Source of the DNA: Pseudomonadota bacterium
Lineage (GTDB): Bacteria; Pseudomonadota; Alphaproteobacteria; Acetobacterales; Acetobacteraceae
Reading direction: 5' to 3'
Length of the DNA stretch: 6,447 bases
Assembly: GCA_021815835.1 (NCBI GenBank)
Contig: JAKAZN010000115.1
Coordinates: 1 to 6,447 of the forward strand
Under the pieces are notes generated by a model. The model did not search any database. It had not been told where the DNA came from and saw only the letters and a program-made list of their open reading frames with translations. The position numbers and the translations under genes are program-made. Positions within the stretch are counted from its first letter, which is position 1. The number at the start of each line of letters is the position of its first letter. Positions 1-6,200 of this stretch are shown here, piece after piece.

Positions 1-1
1 G

Positions 2-169
2 GACCTCAAGCCGCGCGGCATCCGCGAGCATCTGCAGATGAACCGGCCGATCTACGCGGCCACCTCGGCCTATGGGCATTTCGGGCGCGATCCGGACCCC
101 GATCTGGGCACGTTCACCTGGGAACGGACCGATCTGGTGCCGGCGCTCAGGGGGGCGTTCGGGCGCTGA
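2..169 (+). CDS. metK: S-adenosylmethionine synthetase, C-terminal fragment (5' end outside window)
   Basis: This is the last 55 codons of methionine adenosyltransferase, the cytoplasmic enzyme that makes S-adenosylmethionine from ATP and methionine. The reading frame is open from base 2 and ends at the TGA at 167-169. The visible protein carries the family's C-terminal hallmarks: an 'LKPRGI' segment, then '[15 protein letters not shown]' and 'FTWERTD' near the end, matching the usual RPIY-T-AYGHFGR and FTWE-TD pattern. The truncation is only the window edge, with no sign of a broken gene. The product supplies the methyl donor used by TrmB, encoded about 1.4 kb downstream on the same strand. 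The close metK-trmB pairing is frequent in Alphaproteobacteria (known context), but here an unrelated gene separates them. Confidence 0.95.
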   Translation, partial: DLKPRGIREHLQMNRPIYAATSAYGHFGRDPDPDLGTFTWERTDLVPALRGAFGR

Positions 170-189
170 GCCGGGCGGCGTGACGGCGG

Positions 190-221
190 CCGGTCGGGGC
201 TAGGCAAGCGGCCCCGATCGG
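190..221 (+). terminator. Stem-loop after metK, possible terminator without T-run
   Basis: An 11-pair inverted repeat (arms 190-200 and 211-221, one G-U pair) with a 10-base loop begins 20 bases after the metK stop. Its position and strength fit a transcription stop for metK. No T-run follows, so it could equally be a processing or stability element. Hairpin terminators with poor T-tracts are common in GC-rich genomes, but such hairpins also arise by chance there. Confidence 0.4.
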
Positions 222-245
222 ATAAGCTGCCGGTCCGTATCATTC

Positions 246-268
246 CGGCCGATCGCAGTCATCGGCCG
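246..268. repeat. 8-bp perfect inverted repeat upstream of the unknown gene
   Basis: CGGCCGAT (246-253) and ATCGGCCG (261-268) are perfect inverted copies with a 7-base spacer, ending 30 bases before the ATG at 299. It could be an operator or a 5'-leader hairpin controlling the 397-residue protein. No clear -35/-10 promoter pair is visible nearby. The arms contain CGGCCG-type sequence that is frequent in this genome, so a chance origin is possible. Confidence 0.35.
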
Positions 269-298
269 TCCGGTTCGCGCACTGGAACGGAGGCGGCG

Positions 299-1492
299 AT
301 GAAGGGCCACAAGCTCAAATTCAACGGTCGCGACTACCTGCTGACCGAGGAGCAATACAACGACGTCTGCGCCGCGATCGCCAAGACCATGGAGCCCACG
401 GCGCGGGCGCTCGAGATGAAAGCCGCCGAGGCGCGGTTCCTGTGGGACGATCTCGAGAAGACGCGCAAGGAGACGTTCTTCCTGACCAGGGAGATCGCCG
501 ATGCGGTCTCCGCCTCGCCCTTCCCCAAGGAATCGTTGATCAAGGCCGCTGAAACCGCGGCCGATAAGGTGAAGGCGAGCCTCCGAACCAAGGACCCGCA
601 CGAGATCGCGGAGGCGATGTCGGACGCGTCGCCGAAAATCGAGGCAGCGAGCATCGCCCTGCACAGTTATCTCGACAGCTTCTTCGCCGGCACCGATTCG
701 ATCATCAAGACCCTGACCATCGTAAGGAACACCTGCGCGATTTCGGTCGGGGTGCTGGCGACGGTCGCTTCGGCCGGCGCCACGGTGGAAGTCGGCACGG
801 CGGTCATGGCCTCGGAGGGGGGCTATCAACAGCTGCTGAAGGAGATCGAGCGCTCGGGCACCGACCCCAAAATCACGATCGCCAGCGCCGCCACCAATGT
901 GCTGACGAGCGCGGCGACCGGAGCGCTGACCCGCGCGTTGCTCGGCAATGAGGCGCTGCTTGAGGATGTTTCGAAGAACATCGCCGAGAAGGCCGGGGCC
1001 GTCGTGCTGAAGCGCTACGGTTCGCAATTTGCCGAGAAACTGGCAACGAAGATCGTCGCGGCCGAGATATCCGGCCTCGTGGGCAAGGCGATCGAGGATA
1101 TCGTCAAGGCATGCAAGCCAGGCTCGAAGATGACGCTGAAGCAGGCGGCGAAGGATATCGCCACGACGGTACTCACCAGCGCCGCAGTGGGAGGCGCGCT
1201 CAGCGGCCTCAATAAGCAGCTCGAGGAACTTTCGGACAAGTCGGCGTCTTATTTCAAGCCGGGTATCTTCGCGGGACTTGGCGAGGTCGATCCGAAGAAG
1301 GCTTTCGGCGCCGGCGGCGACAGCATCGTCGAGCAGGCGGTCACGCGGCTCGGCGTCAAGCCGATCCTCGCCGCCGCCTCCAACCCCAAGAATCTGTCGA
1401 ATATCGGCAAGGCGCTGGCGGCGGAGATTGCGCAAGATGCGACGGTGAACCGGGAACTCGCCGAGCTGGTCAAGAAAAAGAAACTGCACTGA
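299..1492 (+). CDS. Hypothetical Ala/Gly-rich helical protein, 397 aa, function unknown
   Basis: I do not recognise this protein as a named family. The ATG at 299 has a good Shine-Dalgarno (GGAGG at 289-293, 5-base spacing). Visible layout: a charged N-terminal part (about 1-130) rich in Lys, Glu and Ala that looks like helical bundle or coiled coil; two stretches of small hydrophobic residues, about 141-170 and 192-215; a mixed helical part (218-272); a third small-residue stretch (about 283-304) that resembles the second (both contain VLTSAA followed by G and AL); and a Lys-rich C-terminus ending KKKKLH. There is no signal peptide. The Gly/Ala stretches recall the helical regions that precede toxin domains in RHS/PAAR-type polymorphic toxins, but no toxin domain, PAAR, VgrG or immunity gene is visible, so this is only a resemblance. 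Lys/Phe/Ile/Asn content and use of A/T-ending codons look higher than in neighbouring genes, which suggests acquisition. It lies between metK and trmB, flanked on both sides by inverted repeats. Confidence 0.85.
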   Translation: MKGHKLKFNGRDYLLTEEQYNDVCAAIAKTMEPTARALEMKAAEARFLWDDLEKTRKETFFLTREIADAVSASPFPKESLIKAAETAADKVKASLRTKDPHEIAEAMSDASPKIEAASIALHSYLDSFFAGTDSIIKTLTIVRNTCAISVGVLATVASAGATVEVGTAVMASEGGYQQLLKEIERSGTDPKITIASAATNVLTSAATGALTRALLGNEALLEDVSKNIAEKAGAVVLKRYGSQFAEKLATKIVAAEISGLVGKAIEDIVKACKPGSKMTLKQAAKDIATTVLTSAAVGGALSGLNKQLEELSDKSASYFKPGIFAGLGEVDPKKAFGAGGDSIVEQAVTRLGVKPILAAASNPKNLSNIGKALAAEIAQDATVNRELAELVKKKKLH

Positions 1493-1527
1493 ACCCGGCC
1501 CGGGTTGCCCCGGCCGCGTCGGGCCGG
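1492..1527 (+). terminator. Two tandem GC hairpins at the end of the unknown gene, possible terminator
   Basis: The first hairpin has a 6-bp stem (AACCCG 1492-1497, CGGGTT 1501-1506) and a 3-base loop, and overlaps the last base of the stop codon. The second has a 6-bp stem (CCGGCC 1510-1515, GGCCGG 1522-1527) and a 6-base loop. No T-run follows. The placement between two genes supports termination or transcript punctuation, but stems this short and GC-rich are expected by chance in this sequence. Confidence 0.3.
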
Positions 1528-1558
1528 CACATCCCCTGTTCGCTTGCTCCGGTCTCCC

Positions 1559-2245
1559 ATGAAGCCCCCCGCCGACCGCCTCTATGGCCGCGCCCGCGGC
1601 CACGCCCTTCGCCCGCGCCAGCGGAAGCTGCTGGACGCGGCGCTGCCGCGGCTGGCCTTCCCGCCCGCGGCCGCCGCCGATCCGGGATCGGCCTTCGCCC
1701 CGCGTCCGCGCGCGCTCTGGCTGGAAGTCGGCTTCGGCGGCGGCGAGCACGCCCTGGCGCAGGCCGAAGCCCATCCCGATTCCGGGCTGATCGCGGCCGA
1801 GGTGTTCGAGAACGGGATCTGCTCACTGCTCTCGCACCTGATCCCCGCGCCGGCCGATCCGGCGACGGTGGCGCTGCCGGGCAATCTGCGGCTCTGGGCG
1901 GCGGATGCGCGCGGCCTGATCCGCGCCCTGCCGGATGCCTGCCTCGATCGGATGTTCCTGCTGTTTCCCGATCCCTGGCCGAAGGCGCGGCACGCGCGCC
2001 GGCGCTTTGTGCATCCGGCGGCGCTGGCGGGGATCGCGCGGGTGCTGCGCCCGGGCGGGGAATGGCGCATCGCCAGCGACGATCCGACCTATCAGGACTG
2101 GGTGCGCGCGACGCTGGGCGCGCAGGACTGGTTCGCCGTCGAGACGGTTGCCGCGCGCCCGCCATCCTGGCCGCCGACCCGTTACGAGGCCAAGGCCCTC
2201 GCCGCCGGCCGTACCCCGCTCTACTGGCGCCTTACCCGCCGGTAG
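1559..2245 (+). CDS. trmB: tRNA (guanine-N7-)-methyltransferase, 228 aa
   Basis: TrmB uses S-adenosylmethionine to methylate N7 of G46 in the variable loop of tRNAs. The class I methyltransferase fold is clear. The protein opens with 'RLYGRARGHAL' (8-17), typical of TrmB. The SAM-binding motif EVGFGGGEH is at 56-64, followed by an acidic residue at the end of the next strand (E81) and D116 in 'AADAR'. The diagnostic motif 'FPDPWPKARHARRR' is at 136-149 and includes the Asp that is catalytically important in E. coli TrmB. 'SDD' is at 173-175 and the C-terminal TRYE motif at 207-210. The length is normal for the family. I chose the ATG at 1559 because homology starts just after it. The frame is open back to a TTG at 1505, but that lies in a hairpin and would add residues with no family support. 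No good Shine-Dalgarno precedes 1559. SAM supply comes from the nearby metK. Confidence 0.93.
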   Translation: MKPPADRLYGRARGHALRPRQRKLLDAALPRLAFPPAAAADPGSAFAPRPRALWLEVGFGGGEHALAQAEAHPDSGLIAAEVFENGICSLLSHLIPAPADPATVALPGNLRLWAADARGLIRALPDACLDRMFLLFPDPWPKARHARRRFVHPAALAGIARVLRPGGEWRIASDDPTYQDWVRATLGAQDWFAVETVAARPPSWPPTRYEAKALAAGRTPLYWRLTRR

Positions 2246-2287
2246 CGCGGCCGGCGGCGCCGTGCCACGCTGGCCGGCATCCGCATC

Positions 2288-2294
2288 AGGGAGG
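2288..2294 (+). promoter_or_regulatory. Shine-Dalgarno that fixes the SDR start
   Basis: AGGGAGG ends 9 bases before the ATG at 2304. This strong site decides the start of the dehydrogenase, because its reading frame stays open upstream into trmB as far as 1935. The dehydrogenase family's N-terminal strand also begins immediately after this ATG. Confidence 0.75.
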
Positions 2295-2303
2295 ACGCCA
2301 CCC

Positions 2304-3215
2304 ATGACCATCCGTTTCGACAACCGCGTTGCCATCGTCACCGGCGCCGGCGCCGGGCTTGGCCGCTGCCACGCGCTGCTGCTCGGCGCGCGCGGGGCGA
2401 AAGTGGTCGTGAACGATCCGGGCGGGGCGGTCGATGGACGCGGCGGCGCGCACGCGGCGGCCGACCAGGTGGTGGCCGAGATCGTCGCCGCCGGCGGCGA
2501 GGCGGTGGCGAGCTATGACAGCGTCGCCGACGAGCAAGCCGCCACGCGGATCGTGGCGAAAGCCACCGATACCTGGGGGCGGCTCGATATCCTGGTGAAC
2601 AATGCCGGGATCCTGCGCGACAAGGCATTCAACAACCTGTCGATGGAGGATTTCCGCGCGGTGGTGGACGTGCACCTGATGGGCACGGTCTATTGCACCA
2701 AGGCCGCCTGGCCGGTGATGCGGGCGGCGAAATACGGGCGGATCGTGGTGACCACCTCGGGGTCCGGCACGGTCGGCAATTTCGGCCAAAGCAATTACGG
2801 CGCCGCGAAAACCGGCGTCGTGGGCCTGATCAACTGCCTGCGCTTCGAGGGCGCCAAGTACAACATCCTGACCAACGCGATCTCCCCCTCGGCGGCGACG
2901 CGGATGACCGAGGGGCTGCTGCCGCCCGACATGATCCCGTGGATGAAGCCGGAGATGGTCTCCCCCGCGGTCGCGTTCCTGGCGAGCGAGGCCTGCGATG
3001 TCTCCGGCCAGATCATCGCCGCGACGGCGGGCGGGTATGCGCGGGTGCAGTATTTCGTTACCGAAGGCGTGCAATTCGATCCGGCCGCGCCGGTGAGCCC
3101 GGAGATGTTCGCGGAGAAATTCGGGGAGATCACGGATCTTTCGACGGCGCAGCCCTATACGGGGCTGATGGGGAATGTGGAGCGGCAATTGCGCGCGATC
3201 GGGCGGATCAAATAA
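2304..3215 (+). CDS. SDR-family (3R)-hydroxyacyl-CoA dehydrogenase-like protein, 303 aa
   Basis: This is a classical short-chain dehydrogenase/reductase, cytosolic and NAD(P)-dependent. Visible motifs are the cofactor loop TGAGAGLG (13-20), 'NDPGG' (37-41), NNAG (99-102), and the catalytic set S152, Y165 and K169 (SNYGAAK). The Ser-to-Tyr spacing of 13 matches the family. Segments such as 'DPGGAVDGRGG', 'GNFGQSNYGAAKTG' and 'VSPEMFAEKFGEITD' near the C-terminus follow the dehydrogenase domain of eukaryotic multifunctional enzyme 2 (HSD17B4). That domain oxidises (3R)-hydroxyacyl-CoA to 3-ketoacyl-CoA. Here the domain stands alone, without the hydratase and SCP2 parts. The exact substrate cannot be read from sequence. 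It starts 58 bases after trmB on the same strand and may be co-transcribed with it. It converges on mcd with 3 bases between stops, so a link to the mct-mcd operon is possible but unproven. Confidence 0.88.
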   Translation: MTIRFDNRVAIVTGAGAGLGRCHALLLGARGAKVVVNDPGGAVDGRGGAHAAADQVVAEIVAAGGEAVASYDSVADEQAATRIVAKATDTWGRLDILVNNAGILRDKAFNNLSMEDFRAVVDVHLMGTVYCTKAAWPVMRAAKYGRIVVTTSGSGTVGNFGQSNYGAAKTGVVGLINCLRFEGAKYNILTNAISPSAATRMTEGLLPPDMIPWMKPEMVSPAVAFLASEACDVSGQIIAATAGGYARVQYFVTEGVQFDPAAPVSPEMFAEKFGEITDLSTAQPYTGLMGNVERQLRAIGRIK

Positions 3216-3218
3216 GGC

Positions 3219-4877
3219 TCAGTTCAGCCGCCCGAGCAGCCCGCGCGCGATCACCTGCGCCTGGATCTCCGCCGCGCCCTCGAAGATCGACAGGATCCGC
3301 GCATCGCAGAACACCCGGTTGATCGGCGTCTCCAGCGCGTAGCCGTTGCCGCCATGGATCTGCAGCGCGCTGTCGGCGTTGGCGAAGGCCACGCGGGCGG
3401 CGAGCAGCTTCGCCATCCCCGCCTCGATATCGCAGCGCTGCCCGGCATCCTTCCGCCGCGCGGCGAAATAGGTGAGCTGGCGAACCAGCATCGTCTCGGT
3501 CGCCATCCAGGCGAGTTTCGCGCCCACGCGGGGAAACGCCAGGATCGGCGTGCCGAACTGGCGCCGGTCGCGCGCGTAGCCGGCGCCGAGCTCCAGCGCG
3601 TTCTGCGCCACGCCCAAAGCCCGCGCGGCGGTCTGGATGCGCGCGCTCTCGAACGTCTCCATCAGTTGCTTGAAGCCCGCGCCCTCCACCCCGCCCAGCA
3701 GCGCGGCGGCCGGGACCTCGAACCCGTCGAAGCCGATCTCGTATTCCTTCATCCCGCGATAGCCGAGCACGCGGATCTCGGTCCCGCTCATGCCCGGCGC
3801 GGGGAACGGATCGGCCTCGGTGCCGCGCGGCTTTTCGGCCAGCAGCATCGACAGGCCCCGATACCCTTTCTCTCGCGGATCGGTGCGGACCAGCAATGTC
3901 ATCAGGTCCGAGCGCGACCCGTGCGTGATCCAGGTCTTCGCGCCGTGGATGCGATAGACATCGCCGTGCCGTTCGGCCCGCGTCCGCAGGCTGCCGAGAT
4001 CGGAGCCGGTATCGGGTTCGGTGAAGACCGCGGTCGGCAGCACCTCGCCCGAGGCGATGGCCGGGAGCCAGCGCGCCCGCTGCTCGGCCGTGCCGCCGAT
4101 GCGGATCAGTTCGGCGGCGATTTCGGACCGCGTGCCGAGCGAGCCCACGCCGAGACACGCCCCGCTCAGCGCCTCGGAGACCACGCACATCGCGGTCTTG
4201 CCGAGGCCGAGGCCCTGATACGCCTCCGGCACGGTCAGGCCGAACACGCCGAGCGCGGCCAGTTTCTCGATCAGGGGCAGCGGGATCAGCACGTCCTCGC
4301 GGTGCCAGGCGTCGGCATGGGGCGCGATCTCGGCGGCGGCGAAGCGGAGGAATTCCTCGCGCATCGCGGCCAGCATTTCATCGTCGAGCGCGATCGCGCC
4401 GAAGCGCCCGTCGGCGGCGGCCGCGGCGACCAGGATCCGGGCGTCCTCCAGCGCGGCGCGCGCACCCAGCGCCCGCGCGGCCGGTTCGGCCACGAAACGG
4501 TTCAGATCGGCGTCCGGGATGCCCATCTCCGCCGGGCGCGCCGTCTCGGTCTGGCTCATCGCGATCCCGCCGCCGAGCTGGCCGAGATATTCGGCAAAAC
4601 CGAGCCGCAGCATCGCCTGTTCCAGCGCGCCGAACGCCCCGTCGCGTTCCAGTCGTTCGGCCCAACCGAGCGCCTGGCGCAGCGCCTCAATATAGGTGGC
4701 CTGCCAGGAGAATCCGTGTGCCGCGACCTGGTGGCGATCCAGCAGCGCCGGGTCGGTGCGGCCGGCGGGCGCGACCAGGGCGGCGATCGCGCCGCGCGTG
4801 GCCTGGTGCAGCCGCTCGGCGGCGGCGAGGCCGGCGCGGCAAAGGCCCAGCAGCGCAGCGGGATCGGTATCGGTCAT
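3219..4877 (-). CDS. mcd: (2S)-methylsuccinyl-CoA dehydrogenase, 552 aa
   Basis: Mcd is an FAD-dependent acyl-CoA dehydrogenase of the ethylmalonyl-CoA pathway. It oxidises (2S)-methylsuccinyl-CoA to mesaconyl-C1-CoA and passes electrons to electron-transfer flavoprotein. Ordinary acyl-CoA dehydrogenases have about 380-400 residues. This one carries the N-terminal extension of roughly 160 residues that marks Mcd, including 'AAHGFSWQATYIEALRQ' (52-68) and 'LGGGIAMSQ' (101-109). The dehydrogenase core follows, with FAD/substrate segment 'FTEPDTGSDLGSLRTRA' (285-301), 'WITHG' (316-320), 'LGYRGMKEYEIGFDGFEV' (371-388), signature QIHGGNGY (506-513) and 'IFEGAAEIQ' (531-539). E533 aligns with the catalytic Glu of the YEGT motif in related enzymes. 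The ATG at 4877 overlaps the mct stop as ATGA and has AAGGA 8 bases upstream; the frame is open further upstream but runs antisense-free through mct in another frame. The assignment rests on remembered family sequence; another branched or dicarboxylic acyl-CoA dehydrogenase is the alternative. Confidence 0.87.
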   Translation of the reverse strand: MTDTDPAALLGLCRAGLAAAERLHQATRGAIAALVAPAGRTDPALLDRHQVAAHGFSWQATYIEALRQALGWAERLERDGAFGALEQAMLRLGFAEYLGQLGGGIAMSQTETARPAEMGIPDADLNRFVAEPAARALGARAALEDARILVAAAAADGRFGAIALDDEMLAAMREEFLRFAAAEIAPHADAWHREDVLIPLPLIEKLAALGVFGLTVPEAYQGLGLGKTAMCVVSEALSGACLGVGSLGTRSEIAAELIRIGGTAEQRARWLPAIASGEVLPTAVFTEPDTGSDLGSLRTRAERHGDVYRIHGAKTWITHGSRSDLMTLLVRTDPREKGYRGLSMLLAEKPRGTEADPFPAPGMSGTEIRVLGYRGMKEYEIGFDGFEVPAAALLGGVEGAGFKQLMETFESARIQTAARALGVAQNALELGAGYARDRRQFGTPILAFPRVGAKLAWMATETMLVRQLTYFAARRKDAGQRCDIEAGMAKLLAARVAFANADSALQIHGGNGYALETPINRVFCDARILSIFEGAAEIQAQVIARGLLGRLN

Positions 4878-6136
4878 CGGCTGCTTCCTTGCGGCCGGCG
4901 CCCGGCCGTGTCGGGGCCGGCGATGGTTCCCGCATCGCGCAGCCGCCCGATCGCCGCGCCGGACAGGCCCAGTTGCTCGGCCAGCACCGCGTCCGTGTCG
5001 GCGCCGAGCAGCGGCGCGGACGCGGGGGCCAGGCGCGCGCTCGCCCCGAAGCCAAGCGGCGAGCCCGGCGCGAGCAGCGTCCCGACGCCGGGCTGATCGA
5101 TCCGCCCGAACATCGGATTGGCCACGGAACAACGCGGATCCTCGGCCAGCAATTGCGCGAAATCCTGGTACGGGCCCCACAGCACCCCGCTGTCCTTGAA
5201 CGCCGCGCCGATCTCGCCCAGCGTCCGCGCCGCGCACCACGGCGCCAGCACCGCGGCGATCGCGTGGCGGGCGTGGAAGCGCCCGCCCTCGTCGTCCAGA
5301 TCGACATCGAGCATCGGCCCGATCATCGCCAGTTTCTCGGCCAGCCCCGTCGCGCGGCCGAGCGCGCGCCACTGGCGGTTGGAGATCGCAACGATCATCA
5401 CCCGCCGCCCGTCGCCGGTGGCGAAATCCCGCCCGAACGCGCCGTAGAGATCGTTGCCCATCGCCGGGCGCACCGCCCCGTTCACGGCGACATCGGCGAG
5501 GTAGCCGAGATTGCCCACCGCGGCGAGCATCACGTCCGCCAGCGCCAGGGTCACCTCCTGGCCGCGCCCGTCGCGCCTTCGCGCGCGCTCGGCGGCCAGC
5601 AGGCCGGTCGCCAGATACAGCCCCGCGGCGATGTCCCAGGCCGGCAGCACATGGTTCACGGGCGCTTCGCCGGTGCCGGTGGCGAGCGGAAATCCGCTCG
5701 CGCAGTTCACCGTGTAATCGACCGCGGCGGAACCGTCATGGCTGCCGGTGAGGCGCAACGAAATCAGATCCGCCCGGCGCGCCGCCAGGGTGGCGTGGTC
5801 CATCCAGCCCCCGCCCGGCAGGTTGGTGAGCAGGATGCCCGCATCCGGCCCGGGGGCGGTAATCAGCGCCTGCGCGATCTCCCGCCCCTCCGGCCGGTCG
5901 AGCGCGAGGGCGACCGAGCGCTTGCCCTTGTTCAGGCTGGCCCAGTAGAGGCTGGCCCCGCCGGGCGCGAGCGGCCAGCGCCGGTAGTCGATATTGCCGC
6001 CGATCGGGTCGATGCGGATCACCTCGGCGCCGAGCTGCGCCAGGGTCATGCCGCCGAGCGGGGCGGCGATGAAGGCCGAGACCTCCACCACGCGCAGCCC
6101 GGCGAGGATCGGGGCCGGTCCGGGGGGCGCGGTCAT
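4874..6136 (-). CDS. mct: 2-methylfumaryl-CoA isomerase (mesaconyl-CoA C1-C4 CoA transferase), 420 aa
   Basis: This is a class III (CaiB/BaiF) CoA-transferase. It matches Mct of Chloroflexus, which moves CoA within one molecule from the C1 to the C4 carboxyl of mesaconate (3-hydroxypropionate bicycle). Shared segments as I recall that protein: 'AAPLGGMTLAQLGA' (24-37) followed by 'DPIGG' (43-47), 'LNKGKRS' (68-74), 'VDYTVN' (139-144), 'NHVLPAWD' (161-168), 'YGAFGRDF', 'RFHARHAIAA', and a C-terminal 'AGTIAGPD'. D168 aligns with the catalytic Asp165 of the Chloroflexus enzyme, which forms the acyl anhydride and CoA thioester intermediates. Length is close to the roughly 409 residues of that protein. 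I chose the ATG at 6136 because homology begins about 10 residues later; in-frame ATGs at 6154 and 6181 are alternatives and none has a good Shine-Dalgarno. It is the first gene of an operon with mcd, which makes its substrate. The alternative is an intermolecular mesaconate or methylsuccinate CoA-transferase. Confidence 0.87.
   Translation of the reverse strand: MTAPPGPAPILAGLRVVEVSAFIAAPLGGMTLAQLGAEVIRIDPIGGNIDYRRWPLAPGGASLYWASLNKGKRSVALALDRPEGREIAQALITAPGPDAGILLTNLPGGGWMDHATLAARRADLISLRLTGSHDGSAAVDYTVNCASGFPLATGTGEAPVNHVLPAWDIAAGLYLATGLLAAERARRRDGRGQEVTLALADVMLAAVGNLGYLADVAVNGAVRPAMGNDLYGAFGRDFATGDGRRVMIVAISNRQWRALGRATGLAEKLAMIGPMLDVDLDDEGGRFHARHAIAAVLAPWCAARTLGEIGAAFKDSGVLWGPYQDFAQLLAEDPRCSVANPMFGRIDQPGVGTLLAPGSPLGFGASARLAPASAPLLGADTDAVLAEQLGLSGAAIGRLRDAGTIAGPDTAGRRPQGSSR
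4886..4890 (-). promoter_or_regulatory. Shine-Dalgarno of mcd inside the 3' end of mct
   Basis: On the - strand AAGGA lies 8 bases before the mcd ATG, within the last codons of mct. With the ATGA overlap it indicates translational coupling of the two genes, and it decides the mcd start over upstream codons in the same open frame. Confidence 0.65.
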
Positions 6137-6154
6137 GGCGCGGTGCGATGGCAT

Positions 6155-6184
6155 GGCATGCGGGGTCGTTGCCGCACGCATGCC
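6155..6184. repeat. 8-bp perfect inverted repeat in the presumed mct leader
   Basis: GGCATGCG (6155-6162) and CGCATGCC (6177-6184) are exact inverted copies with a 14-base spacer, 19-48 bases upstream of the chosen mct start. An overlapping small palindrome GCATGGCATGC occupies 6151-6161. It could form a leader hairpin that affects mct translation, or it could bind a regulator. If mct really started at 6181 or 6154 this would be partly coding. Confidence 0.35.
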
Positions 6185-6200
6185 GGGGCCGTCAAGAGCG

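Noticed and set aside
299..1492. Calling the 397-aa protein a secreted toxin
   Set aside because: Only the Gly/Ala helical texture resembles polymorphic toxins. No toxin domain, secretion marker or immunity gene is visible.
1505..1558. TTG start for trmB at 1505
   Set aside because: The extra 18 residues are not part of the family, and the codon lies inside a hairpin without a ribosome binding site.
200..1774. 524-codon open frame on the - strand across the unknown gene and trmB
   Set aside because: It is antisense to two supported genes. Its translation is Arg/Gly/Leu low-complexity with no family motifs, as expected for a GC-rich shadow frame.
2304..3215. SDR as a third member of the mct-mcd operon
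   Set aside because: It is on the opposite strand and converges with mcd, so it cannot share their transcript. Any functional link is indirect.
3354..5096. 580-codon open frame on the + strand
   Set aside because: It lies antisense to mcd and the end of mct, which carry clear motifs. The translation is Arg/Gly/Ala-rich without recognisable domains.
4878..5372. N-terminal extension of the mcd frame up to 5372
   Set aside because: The upstream part overlaps the mct coding region in another frame and is Arg-rich. The Shine-Dalgarno and ATGA overlap place the real start at 4877, and family homology starts there.
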